Shown here: one piece after another, positions 54,401 through 64,000 of the stretch
How positions within the stretch are numbered: position 1 is the stretch's first letter
Layout: the number at the start of each line of letters is the position of its first letter
From: Cyanophora paradoxa
Taxonomy: Eukaryota > Glaucocystophyceae > Cyanophorales > Cyanophoraceae
Length of the DNA stretch: 64,000 nt
Assembly (NCBI GenBank): GCA_004431415.1
Contig: QPMI01000610.1
Coordinates: 186,001-250,000, forward strand
Direction: 5' to 3'
The notes under the pieces: model-generated
What the model saw: only the letters and a program-made list of their open reading frames with translations
Told to the model about the DNA's origin: nothing
Database searches by the model: none
Program-made: the position numbers and the translations under genes

Positions 54401-55807
54401 GGTCTCCGCGACCTTGCGGTTCCGCTGGCCGCGCTCGAGCAGCCCCCGCGCCTCCTCCACCGTCCGCACTTCCCGCTCCACGATCCCCTGCACGTACACC
54501 CGCCCGTACCCGTCCTCCTTCAGCTTCAGCCCCGGCCGCCGCGCCCCGACGTCCGCCGTCACCGGCGCTGCGCGGCCCCGGCGGGGTCAGACGGGTGCGA
54601 TCAGAAGCTCGCGGGGCGGGGCGCGCCGTCGGCGAGCAGGTCGTAGATCGTCTCGTTGTAGATCTCGCAGTACGAGACGTGCAGGCCGTACTCCGCGTTC
54701 CAGTCCAGCCGCGGCGCCGACGGGTCTGCCGTCCCGCGCCGGGCGCCGCGTCGGCTCCTTGACAGGGGCGCGGGGCGGGGCCCGGAGGCACGCACCCGGG
54801 TGAGGGACGCGGGACTTGGCGGCGCGGATGTGGTCCAGGATCAGGCCGACGGCCCGGGGCAGGATGCCCGGGTCCTCCTTCGACCCCTGGATCGTGTACG
54901 TCTTGCCTGCACCGGCGTGAGGCCGCGCCGGCAGCCCCGCGCCCCGAGAGGCCGCGCCGGCAGCCCCGCGCCCCGAGCCCCGCACCCGAGTTGGTCACGC
55001 CGTACGCGAAGCAGAGCGCCGTCTCGCCGTTGAAGAACGAGTGCACGAGCTCCTTCGTCGTGCTGTCGAAGAACCGCTCCTGTGGCACCTCGGGTCCGAA
55101 AATCTGCACCGCCGCCGCGTCGGACGTCGGGGTTGCCGGCGGCGGATTCGGTTGCGGGCTACCTGGTCAAAGAAGAACGCGTTTCCGTTCTCCGAAGCCT
55201 TGCGCGCGAGCGATCCCTGTTTCGGGCGGCTCAGGGTGCGTTCACGGGCGGCCCGCGGCCCGCGGACCTCCGGCGGCTTCACGGCGACCGACTTCTCGTT
55301 CATGTTCTGCACAATCGTATCGTCCTCGCGCCCGCTATCAGGAGGACGCACACGCAGGTACGTCTGTGCGGCGCCGACGCGGGCGGCGTCAGCAAGCCGG
55401 AGAGCCCCGTAATTGGCCACGCCCGAACCTTGATGGCCTCGTTGGGCCCACTCTTCTTGATCTCCAGTTTAGCGCCATCCAAGCACAACGGTGCGATGGA
55501 TTTCCCTGCTCCAGCAACAACCTGCTTCCCCGGGGTGAAAGCTAGCTTCCGAACGCCGTTCCCGAGCCTGCGCTCCCAGCTCAGTGGCGCGTCTCCGCGG
55601 CCGCAGTCGAGCAACGCACTCTTCGGACTGGCCAGCAAGAGAGTTAGTAGAGTCTTGCATAACATCCTTGCGAAAAGTGTTGAACTCACTGTGCGCGGGT
55701 CAGGACAGCCGAACAAGCGGGGGGCCGGCCGGGGAGGGTTCCTACCTTGTCTTGAGGCGCTTGCGCGCGCTGCTTGGCTCCGCAGGGTCCCTGTTCTCCG
55801 CCTCCAT
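51409..55807 (-). CDS. kinesin-6 family motor (KIF20/MKLP2-like)
   Basis: N-terminal exons join to MEAENRDPAEPSSARKRLKT, LGNGVRKLAFTPGKQVVAG, AIKTYLRVRPPDSG and NAFFFDQV. The nucleotide pocket is AYGVTNSG joined across an intron to KTYTIQG, the P-loop variant typical of KIF20. Then come GILPRAVGLILDHIRAAKS, GLHVSYCEIYNETIYDLL, the switch I region VLNVDSSRSHSVFTLKL, switch II SFVDLAGSERAKRTGNTDAR, and microtubule-binding parts INVSLSNLSRCIEALR, YRQSKLTHLFQDAFNG and VMIMNMNPRREDYDETLCAL. About 800 residues of Ala/Glu/Arg-rich coiled coil follow (51900-53750), then a basic tail ending VARRTRSHDRR. Kinesin-6 motors act at the spindle midzone in cytokinesis. The start at 55807 is chosen because two splices (about 55740 and 55610) give a continuous N-terminus; an alternative start is the Met near 55665. 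Confidence 0.92.
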
Positions 55808-55996
55808 TACCTGCTTGGCCGGGCGGCCTGCGACCGTTGTTCTTTGTTGGGGTACGCCACTTTGTTGGGGTACGCTACTCAACAGACAGCGCTTCGATCG
55901 GACGCGCTGCGGACGCGCTACGGGTCTCAGCATGTAGATAGATGGGACCAAAGGCATCGCGTGAGCTCGGCAGGCCGGAGCTGGCAAACCTCTGCC
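55808..55996. promoter_or_regulatory. divergent promoter region, kinesin-6 / CBL-like protein
   Basis: Short region between opposed genes. It contains CTTTGTTGGGGTACGC twice in tandem (about 55841-55877), a candidate shared regulatory element. The right boundary depends on the uncertain CBL start. Confidence 0.4.
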
Positions 55997-57124
55997 ATGG
56001 GACGCACTGTGCGACCTTGTCTTGATCGAAAGTCCTGCAGCTGCTCACGCTGATTCCATGCTGTTTCTATTGCGTAGTTTGCCCAGAGGAAGTCAAGATC
56101 CTCTACCAACACTTCAAGGTTCGCCTTCCCGGCTTTTGGCACAGGCGACCGGTGGCGGACGTCTAGGGGCGCCGGCTAGCCTCTCGTGATTTCACTCATG
56201 TCTTATGGCTGCGCAGGCGATAAGCGGCGCGCTTGTTGACGACGGGTGAGCTTTCTACGATTCTCGTTGGCGTTGGATCTGCCGCCGCTGTCTGTTGATG
56301 GCTTATCTGCAGGCTTATCGACAAGGATGAGTTCAAGGCCGCGCTCGGCATGAACGCGCACAACAATCTCTTTTGTGATCGGTGCGCCTTTTATGAGTTG
56401 CCGCCGCGCTGTTTTGGTCGGCCCTTTCAGTCAGCTCAAACTCTTTCTTTGTTCTGCGCCCCGACAGCCTCTTCTCTTTGTTTGATTCGAATGACGACAA
56501 GCGCATCGACTTCGCGGAGTTCCTTTCTGTCTTGTCCGTCTTCTGCCCCAAGGGTTCGATGGAGGAGAAGATGAAGCGTGCGCCTTCCCCTTTCTCTCTT
56601 GCTCCAGCCGCTCTTCTGAACTCCGTTTACTTTTCTCGCCTCAGTGTCCTTCAAGATCTATGACTTCGGTGCGGACACGTGACGGGCATGAGCCCTGGCG
56701 CAGCTCTGACGCGGCGAGCAGACGGGGATGGTTGCATTACGCGCGACGAGCTCCTCGCCATGCTGCAGGCGTGCCTGTCGGAGAACCGGCTGCGATTGAC
56801 GCCCAGCCAGGTGTGCCCGGCGCGCGCCCTGCCTTGCTGGCGCCCACGCCGACGCCGCGCTGTAGATCGACGAGATACTAGACGCGACGTTCCGAGAGGC
56901 GGACCTCGACGGGAACGGGCGCATCGACTACAACGAGTACCGCGAACTCGTGCTCAGGCACCCCAAGATGTTGAAAAACATGAGTGCGTCCCCCCCCCCC
57001 CCCCCTTCCCTCCCCCCCCGCGCGCCCTGTCCCCGTCCCGCCCCCCTGTGAGGTGCAACGGCTGACTCCCCCGCCCCACCCCGCGCAGCTATCAATATTC
57101 CCACCCTAGCGTCCCCCACATAGC
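55997..57124 (+). CDS. calcineurin B-like (CBL-type) EF-hand calcium sensor
   Basis: Joined exons read EEVKILYQHFK, AISGALVDDGLIDKDEFKAA, LGMNAHNNLFCDR, LFSLFDSNDDKRIDFAEFLS, VLSVFCPKGSMEEKMK, LSFKIYDF, DGDGCITRDELLAMLQACL, LTPSQIDEILDATFREADLD, GNGRIDYNEYRELVLRHPKM, LKNM and TINIPTLAS. This is the CBL/calcineurin-B layout: a variant first EF-hand (DDGLIDKDEF) followed by three canonical loops, DSNDDKRIDFAE, DFDGDGCITRDE and DLDGNGRIDYNE, then the LRHPKMLKNM motif. CBLs bind CIPK-type kinases at membranes. Exons from 56087 onward are firm. The first coding exon is not; the ATG at 55997 (MGRTVRPC) would give an N-terminal Gly suitable for myristoylation and a nearby Cys, as in many CBLs, but I could not fix its splice. 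One intron has a 17-C run near 56990. Confidence 0.82.
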
Positions 57125-59056
57125 GCTAGCGTTTGAAAAGTCCTTTCCCTTTCGTGGCGCTCGCCTTCGGGTTGTACATTTGCTGACTTGTAGATGGCGC
57201 TGTAATTTTCCCGAAGCGGCGCATTGTTTTTTAATGTACGCGCAGCCTAGCAGTAGGTTGCTTTTCTGTAGAGTAGGCTCGGGCCGCACGGCCGCCCCTA
57301 GTCCCTAGTTCAGATAGAATGTTGCTCTTCGCTTCCAATATCAACGTAAGAGTAGTACCCGCAGCAGCTGCAGGCTGCTACCGGCTTTCCCATGCTTGGC
57401 CCGAGACCTGGAGGCTGCGCCTCCGGATCCACCTTGGGGGTTGTGCTGTTTTCCAGGTCGCGCGCGTCGCCCGCCTGGGCCGCCAGTGGGCCGGCGCCGC
57501 CGCTCTCCGGATCAGCGTTTGCTGAGTCGCCGCGCCCGTCGCCCGGCGACTGGTCATCGCCGTCTCCGATCGACTCGCCGTGGCGCGCGCCTATACTACA
57601 TATGCATGTGCATGTCCGGCCGCGGAATATTAATTGGATCCGCCGCCGATCCGGATCCGATCCTGTACAAATACTGGTATACGGCGTATACGTACCAGTA
57701 CCGGTTTATATATCCCCCGTACTATCGATATCCCACGCGTATACGTACGGGCGCCGGCCATGTACATGTACATGTACTAGTCACTGTGCCGATCGCGAGC
57801 GCCCCGCATGCGCATGTGCGCACCACATTTACTTATTTATTGTGCCCATGATCCTTCGCCCTTAATGGGAAAATTTTAAGAACCTTGAGCGGCCGCGCGC
57901 GCGCCACGTGCACGTTCACGGTCACCGGGTGCGCGGCCGCAGTACCGGTGATCATGATCATCAATGATCATGAGAAAGGCGCCGGAGCTCTCGCTGCGCA
58001 TGCTGGAGCTCCGGCGTCAGCTGCACTGCGCATGCGGCAGGCTGTCAGTGTGTCCCGGAGTCGACGTCCTGTGAGAGCACGCGATACGTATACTATGATA
58101 CGTGCGCTCCTCGAGCTCCTTCCAGCCGTTTGCCCCGATCCCGGAGTCGGATCCGGAGACGCCAAGCAAATTAAAAACGTGCCGCAGTGCCGCGTCGAGG
58201 TCGAGCCTCGCGCGGCCGGCAGCTTCACGGAATAGCTCCAGCGCTAGCGCTCACGCTCACGCGCACCCGGCCAAGCCCGCGGCCGCGGCGCCGCCGGGCG
58301 CCGGCCGCAGAATGCACAAACTCGTGACTGAAATCGACAGACGCACGCGTATACGTACGTATACGTGGGCGGGCCCTCACCTCCGGCGCCCAGCGCCCCC
58401 CCCACCGCGGCCGGTACCTCGGCCTCCTCAGGGCCTCATGATCAGGGTGCCGCATATGCGCGCAGTACGTGCGCATGCATGCGCATGGGCATGCGCATGT
58501 CAATTTTGCAAGCGCTAGCTCCTTAACTTCAACTTGGCAAGGATATCGCTTTCCGGCAGGCTAGCGCTGCATGCGCGGCGTTGCGCGCAATGCGCAGCTG
58601 CAACTCGAGCACACGAGCATGCATGCATATGAGAGGTTTATCGGCTTTTTTCCTGCGGTGTTTTTTTCACTGCAAAAAATTACGGTACCGGGCTGGCATT
58701 GCAGACTGCAAGCTTGCGCTATCGCTCTTCTCGCCCCGGACCGGTGCGGAAGCATTTGCGGAGCTGCGCATCCAATTTCCGGCTCAAAGTCTCAGCGGGG
58801 ACGCTAAGCCGGCGAGTAACGGCAGCACCACTGCGACAGTCAAGTCGACTTGGCGAACACGATCGGCTCGCGAACGTCGGCGGAGTTGCTTCAGCCGCTT
58901 CCGGCGGCAGTGCGCGCCCGCGCGACCTATAGCTAGCAAACACGAACAGCTGCAGGCCGCGGATCGCACCGATTCAGAGCCCCCCGCCCGCATCAACGGG
59001 CACGCTTCCTCGCGGCAAGCCTGTGTCCGATGCCGGCCTGAGCAACCGTCGAGCGA
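57125..59056. other. long gene-free stretch packed with short palindromes
   Basis: No gene supported; small ORFs only. At 57590-57830 nearly every base lies in a 6-bp or longer palindrome: CATATG, ATGCAT, TCCGGC, GGATCC, GTATAC, TACGTA, GATATC, ACGCGT, CGTACG, GGCGCC, TGTACA, ACTAGT and GCATGC can be read almost back to back. Similar density occurs at 57940-57975 (TGATCATGATCA) and 58340-58640 (ACGCGTATACGTACGTATAC, then GCATGC/ATGCAT words). The phosphodiesterase promoter should lie near the right end. Confidence 0.6.
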
Positions 59057-62000
59057 ATGGCTTTCAAGCCCCGCCCGCAGCGTGACTCGGCGGCCGCGGC
59101 GGCGCAAATCTGGCCGGCCGAAAACGAAGATGGGGATGAGCAGAAGCAGGGGCCGCGCGCGCCCTCCGCGGCGTCTTCGATGCTCTCGGTGCTCGCAATC
59201 AACGCGCACACGGAGCTGGTGGACCGCGGCGGCGACGCCGGCCGCCGGGAGGAGCCCGAGGCCGGCGGCAGCGTGCGCGCCGCCGGCGTGCGCGCCGCCA
59301 GCGCCAGCCCGCTCCTCGGCACGATGAACCTGCAGTCCACGTGCGCCCGCACCGCGCCGCCTCCGCCGCTGCTCTACAGGCTGAAGCGAAGGCTCCCGTC
59401 GCTGATCGTGACGCGCGGGCGGGGCGGCAGGGCGGGGCCCGGAGGGGAGACGACGTCGATGCGGCGGCGGCGCTCGTCGGTGGCGGGGCTGCCGGCCGAG
59501 AAGCTCGACCTCCGCATGGTCCCCTACCTGGGCCTGCTGCGCCGCTTCGCGAGCCCGGGGGCGGAGCGGCACTACCAGTCCTACCTCGCCGCCCGCTGCA
59601 TCGAACGCCAGCGCCGCCTCCTCCCCATCGCCTGCGCCGTCTACGTGCCTCCCCCCGCACCCGCTCCCCCCTCCCTCCTCCTCCTCTTCCCGCGCGACCG
59701 CCGCGGGCGCAGGCGGCGGCGCTGGTGACGTTCTTCTCGGGCATCGCGGCGAACGCGGTGAGCTTCCGCAGCGACGGCGTCCTCCCCACCAGCTTCGCCC
59801 TCCGCTTCCTCGGCGTCCGTACCCCCCCTCGCCCCCCCCCCTCCCCTCGCCCCCCCCTCCCCTCGCCTCGGGCCCTCGGGCCCACGCGCGGGGCAGCGGC
59901 TCGCGCACGCGCCGTGCGTGGTCGTCGCCGTGACTTCCCTCGTCATGGTCTACGCCTTCCCCCGCCGCTACGCCACAGTCATGGAGGCCCGCCCCCGCCC
60001 CCGCGCCGGCGCCCGCACGCCGGCCCCGGCCAGGCGCGGGCTGACCTGGGCGCGGGGGCCGGCAGCCCCTCCTCGGGCTCTTCTTCTTCGGCGTGCCCGT
60101 CGCCTCCCTCTACAACACCCTCGACGTGCCCCGCCCCGCCCCCCCGCCTCGCCCGCCCCGCCCGCACGGGGCCGAGGCGGCGGGGGCGGCGGGCCCAGCT
60201 GGTGGAGCCGCTGCCGGTGACCTTTGCGATCATGACGGCGGTGGACGCCTGCGTCCGCGTGATGGCGCTGCTCCCGCCCCGCGCCTACATCGTCTCCTCC
60301 GCCGCCGTCCACGCGGTCGCCTGGACCGTCTGTGCGCGTCCCTCGCCCCGCCCGGACCTGCCCGGCGCCCCCCCTCGCCCTCCCCCCGCTGAGTGGGGCG
60401 CGGGGCCAGACCCGCCGCTGGGGATCATCGGGCGGGGCTCGCAGGACGCGTTCACGACGCTCTTCTCGCACGCGGTGCTCACGGGCGCGCTGCTCGCCGT
60501 CTCCGCGTACGGCGCCCGCGAGGAGGACGTCCGCCGCCGCCGCGACTTCGCACGCGCCCAGTCCCTCCGCGCCGAGGTCCCAGAGCTCTTCCCCGCGCCC
60601 CCTCGGGCCTCGCCTCGCCTCGCCGACGGGCCGGGGGCAGCTGGCGCACGCGGCGGAGGAGCGGGAGGGCCTGCGCGAGCGCAACGAGCGCCTCCACGAG
60701 CAGCTCCTCTCCCTCCAGCGTCCGCCCGCCCCCCACGCCGCCCTCCGCAGCGCCGCGCGGCTGAGGCGCCCCAGGCGAGCGCATGGGCGCCGCGGCCGAC
60801 CTCGACTCGCCGCTGGCGAAGGCGCTGCGGGCGCTGGACGCGCTGCGCTCGGACGCGCGGCTGCGGGCGCTGGGGGGGTGGGCGTCGGGGGCGCTGGACG
60901 GGGCGATCACGGGCCTGCTGCAGAGCCGGGACGTCATGGTGCCCGACCTCGGCCTGCAGGTCAAGCAGGGCACCCTCCAGGTCCCTTGAGCCCGCGCCCG
61001 CCACCGCCGCTCCCCGCCGGCCGCGGCTGACGCCGGGGGCGGGGCAGCTGGACCGGGAGACGCGCCTCTGGCTCTTCAACGAGGTCGCCGCCGCCCAGTC
61101 CGACGGCGCCAGCGACGGCCCTGAGCCGGCGCCCGAGGCCGACGGGGCGGCCCCCGCGCCGGCGCCGGCGTCGGAGGCGGAGGGCCCGCGGCTGGAGCTG
61201 TGGGGCGAGGCGGAGGCGGTGGCGGCGCGCGTGCTGCCGCTCGTCGGGCGCGAGCACAGCCTCGACGTCTTCGAGCTCGACCGCGCCACCGGCGGCCACG
61301 CCCTCCTCGCCGTCGGGCGCGCACCCGTCCCGCCCCCCTCCACCTCTTCCCTGACCCCGGGGGCAGGCTGGCGGCGGCGCGGGCGCTGGGGGTGCACGAG
61401 AGCCTGCCCCTCCGCATGGACCGCTTCGCCGCGTTCGTCGCCCACTGCGAGACCCGCTACCCGGACAACAACCCCTACCACAAGTCCGGCCCCCTCCCCC
61501 TCCCCCCCGCTGCGCGCGCGGCCTGAGCGCCTCGGCCGGCCCGCAGCCGGCGGCACGCGGCGGACGTGCTGCTGAGCATGGCGCACATGCTGGTGCAGGG
61601 CGGGATCGGGGACCTGCTCACCGAGGAGGACAAGCTTGCCGCCCTCCTCGCCGTCATCATACACGACTTCGAGCACCCCGGCACCAACAACAAGTCCGCC
61701 CCCCCGCCCGCCCGCCCGCCCGCCCGCCGGCGCCCGGGCGGGCCCTCACGCACTGGCAGCTTCCAGGTGGCGACGAGCACGCCGCTGGCGCTCCTCTACA
61801 ACGACCGCTCGCCCCTCGAGTCCCACCACGCCTCCGCCGGTGCCCCCCGCCCCGCCCTCCCCCTCCTCCTGCGCCCGAGCTGATGCGCGCGGCGGGCGCA
61901 GGCTGGCGGGCGATGCGGGCGCGGGAGCACGACTTCATGGAGGGCGTGCCGAAGGCGGCGGCGCGCGACGTGCGCCGCGCCGTCATCGACGTCGTCCTCG

Positions 62001-62703
62001 CCACGGACATGGCGCGTGTACCCCCCTCTCTTGGCCTCGCCGCAGCCGCTCACGCCCGGTGCAGGCGCAGCACTTCGAGATCCTGGGCAACTTCAGGAAG
62101 CGGGCCGCGGCGGGGGCGCTGGGGCCCCCCGAGGGCCCCGCCTCCTTCTCCGCGCGGGGCGGCCCCTCGCCCTCCCCCCGGGCGCAGGCGAGCCCGGGGC
62201 CGGCCTCGCGGGACCGGGACCGGGAGCGGGAGGGGCCGGGCGGGCAGGGCCTCTCGGCGGAGGACCGGCGGCTGGTGCTGGCGGTGGCGATGAAGGGGAG
62301 CGACATCGGGCACGCCTTCAAGCCCCTCGCCGCGCACGTCGCCTGGAGCGAGGCCGTCGCCTCCGAGTTCTACGCCCAGGGCGACCGCGAGCGCCTCCTC
62401 GGCCTCCCCGTCTCCCCCTTCAGTGCGCCCGCCCGAGCCGCCGACCGTCGGGCACCCGAACGAGAGCGCTAACCCGAGGGCGGCGCAGTGGACCGGGAGA
62501 AGGCGAACATGGCGCAGTCGCAGCTCGGCTTCCTGGACTTCGTCGTGCTGCCCCTCCTCAACGCCCTCGCCGCCTCCTTCCCCCGCCTCGGCGAGACCGT
62601 CCTCGCCGGCGCCCGCGACAATTACGCCCACTGGAAGGCCCTCGCCGACCGCGCCGCCGCCCCCACCCAGGCCGCCGCCCCCGCACCCGCCGGCGCCCCC
62701 TGA
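59057..62703 (+). CDS. membrane-bound class I 3',5'-cyclic-nucleotide phosphodiesterase
   Basis: Hydrolyses cAMP and/or cGMP. The catalytic domain has the family signature in order: NNPYHN joined across an intron to [58 protein letters not shown] joined to [32 protein letters not shown]; and [20 protein letters not shown]. All metal ligands (H of HAAD, H-D of HDFEH, D of ATDM) are present. The N-terminal half has several hydrophobic segments: [64 protein letters not shown] and [16 protein letters not shown] short coiled coil ([18 protein letters not shown]) follows, so it should be tethered to a membrane with the enzyme in the cytosol. Introns include GC-AG ones (after ATVME). A Gly/Ala/Arg-rich insertion lies between the ATDM helix and the KGSDIGH helix. 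The start at 59057 is the first Met of the frame. Confidence 0.9.
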
Positions 62704-63617
62704 GCGTTGAGATAGATGTAACTGCATCCTTCCGATCCATTTCTTTCGCTTTTCGCTTGCAATTGCGATTTATTGATCCCTTTACCCCGTCTATATCCAT
62801 TCCGCAATTTTTGTAGACGTGCAAATACGCTCACCAGTGCAGTATCGCTACTAGTACTTTCATTTCGGTTCACGCGTGGCCTGCACCCTTTGATCATGAT
62901 CATGATCATGATCATGAATGGTAGTTCTGTCAAGCGGCTACGTCAAGCTTACGAAGACAAGGTCGCTTGAGAAGTCAAGCTTACGCATACGAGCCATTGC
63001 ATGATCGCCTAGTCGCGACTCGCGAAATCGAGCTTTTCGAATAAGCCTTAAAGCCTTGCAGCCTGGCAGCCCGCCCCGGGCCGGGGGGCATGCATATACA
63101 GAACGCATGCTCAAGGGGGCCGGGCCCGCCCCATGCCGCAGTGTGGGCCCCCGATTTAAAACCGGGAATTCGAACGGTGCCTATAGCTAACAGAGGCTCA
63201 GCTGCAGCGGCTAGCGCTAGCAGCAGCGCTAGCTGCTCAGCGGCTGCAACAGGAAGTCGAAAACCTAGGCCCTGCAGCTGCATGCGCAGGCTGCCGCAGT
63301 GCAGTGGGCAACAGCAATTGAATTCTTTTCGAATTATGATTCCGAGAATACGTTATACAGACTATAGCTAGCTATAGCTATATAGCCGGTCCGCTAACCT
63401 CCGTGACTTAACTGTGCTTAATTTAGAGAGCGATCAAGACAAAGCTACGAACGGACAAGGCTAAAACAAAGCCACGGGAGGGGCCGGATGATGAAGAGCG
63501 GGCGGAAACAGCGATGGCGCCGGTCGCGCACTACCTAGGCGCGGCCGCTCAGCGTGCAGGCGAACTAGTGCCACGAAGATACGAATGAGGACGGGCCGGC
63601 GGGCCCGGGCGGGCGGG
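62704..63617. other. intergenic region, palindrome-rich
   Basis: No gene seen. It contains a 27-bp run of alternating TGATCA/CATG words (62891-62917), GCTAGCGCTAGC words near 63210-63240, and CTATAGCTAGCTATAGCTATATAG at about 63360-63385. Convergent neighbours end here. Confidence 0.5.
62891..62917. repeat. TGATCA hexanucleotide repeat
   Basis: Four and a half tandem units of TGATCA, each self-complementary, giving a 27-bp palindromic array just past the phosphodiesterase stop codon. Confidence 0.9.
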
Positions 63618-64000
63618 CTAGAAGCTCTCGATCTTGGAGATGACGCGGCCGTTGCGGATGACCTTCTCGTGGGCGAGGGCGGCTCCGCCGGCGCCGGCGC
63701 CGGTGCCCTCGGGGAACTGGAGGCGGTAGTGGCTCTGGACGTCCCCGGGCGAGCGCTGCCAGCTGCCCAGCGAGATCGAGTGGTTCTCGTTCCGGTACTT
63801 CACGCGCTGGAAGGCGCAGAGCGGCCGCTCGAGGTACGCGTCTCGCGGAGAGGCGAAGGGGTCCCGCGCCGAGAGCGCCGGGCCCGCCTCCTCCTGCGCC
63901 CCCGCGCTCCGCGACGCCAGCGCTGCCTGCGCCGCGAGGAGGCTCGAGCTCGGCGCGAGCGTTACGCGGCCCGGCGGCCGCGCAGCTGCAGGCGAACGCA
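63618..64000 (-). CDS. 3' end of an unrecognised gene (partial, runs off the window)
   Basis: An open minus-strand frame enters from the right edge and stops at the TAG 63618-63620. Its C-terminus includes DPFASPRDAYLERPLCAFQR, VKYRNENHSISLGSWQRSPG, DVQSHYRLQFPEGTG, AHEKVIRNGRVISKIESF, with ordinary amino-acid composition and well-spaced aromatic residues, so it looks like a real protein end. I do not recognise the family. The upstream part lies outside the window. Confidence 0.6.
   Translation of the reverse strand, partial: RSPAAARPPGRVTLAPSSSLLAAQAALASRSAGAQEEAGPALSARDPFASPRDAYLERPLCAFQRVKYRNENHSISLGSWQRSPGDVQSHYRLQFPEGTGAGAGGAALAHEKVIRNGRVISKIESF

Noticed and set aside
62891-62917. CRISPR-like or terminator repeat
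   Set aside because: It is a simple TGATCA hexamer repeat without spacers and without a following T-run.
1-64000. Prokaryotic or viral origin, operons, CRISPR array
   Set aside because: Spliced genes, WD40/PCI/kinesin/FKBP families and short GC-AG or GT-AG introns throughout show a eukaryotic nuclear genome. No spacer-repeat array and no phage or viral gene was found.

Overview
The window is very GC-rich nuclear DNA from a eukaryote, most likely a unicellular alga or related protist. The genes are densely packed and split by many short introns, mostly about 50-100 nt. The proteins are plainly eukaryotic: a U3 snoRNP subunit, a 26S proteasome lid subunit, a kinesin-6, farnesyltransferase beta, F-box and RING proteins, a CBL-type EF-hand protein and a cyclic-nucleotide-gated channel. 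Many introns use GC-AG borders with a GCCCGCC-like donor and carry a CTGAC/CTGAG motif just before the acceptor. That style, with the GC content, makes me think of a haptophyte-like alga; this is a guess, because no ribosomal or organellar marker is present.

Layout. 1-330: possible 3' end of a plus-strand gene. 899-3076: F-box gene 1 (+). 3655-8126: UTP21/WDR36 (-), back to back with F-box gene 2 at 8297-10352 (+). 11177-13552: bestrophin-type anion channel (-). 14002-14681: secretory FKBP prolyl isomerase (+). 14903-16733: farnesyltransferase beta (-). 16857-23900: a large GON4-like SANT/Myb nuclear protein (-), divergent from RPN5 at 24189-26516 (+). 27304-32704: CNG/HCN-type channel (+). 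33419-35656: F-box gene 3 (-) in a lower-GC island. 36234-39770: P1B copper-type ATPase (-), divergent from a NYN-dsRBD protein at 40570-43899 (+). 43900-46986: gene-poor, with two large hairpins, a stem-loop cluster and a 40-bp minisatellite. 46987-48501: membrane RING E3 (-), divergent from 48883-51028 (+), an RNase H1-type hybrid-binding / HARP-like / 3CxxC zinc-ribbon fusion. 51409-55807: kinesin-6 (-), divergent from a CBL calcium sensor at about 55997-57124 (+). 59057-62703: transmembrane cyclic-nucleotide phosphodiesterase (+). 63618-64000: 3' end of an unrecognised gene (-).

How the genes relate. There is no operon logic; gene order looks like ordinary eukaryotic housekeeping. Several genes belong to one theme, second-messenger and ion signalling: a cyclic-nucleotide-binding channel, a membrane phosphodiesterase, a CBL Ca2+ sensor and a bestrophin anion channel. 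Two proteins with nucleic-acid domains have unusual architectures and are the best candidates for something undescribed: the hybrid-binding/HARP-like/zinc-ribbon protein and the NYN/duplicated-module/dsRBD protein. Two perfect hairpins lie just past the stop codon of the second. Gene-free DNA is packed with short palindromes (GCTAGC, GCATGC, GTATAC, TGATCA and similar).

Gene ends were set by joining exons by eye at GT-AG or GC-AG borders that keep the reading frame and restore a family motif. Exon-level detail is firm only where stated.
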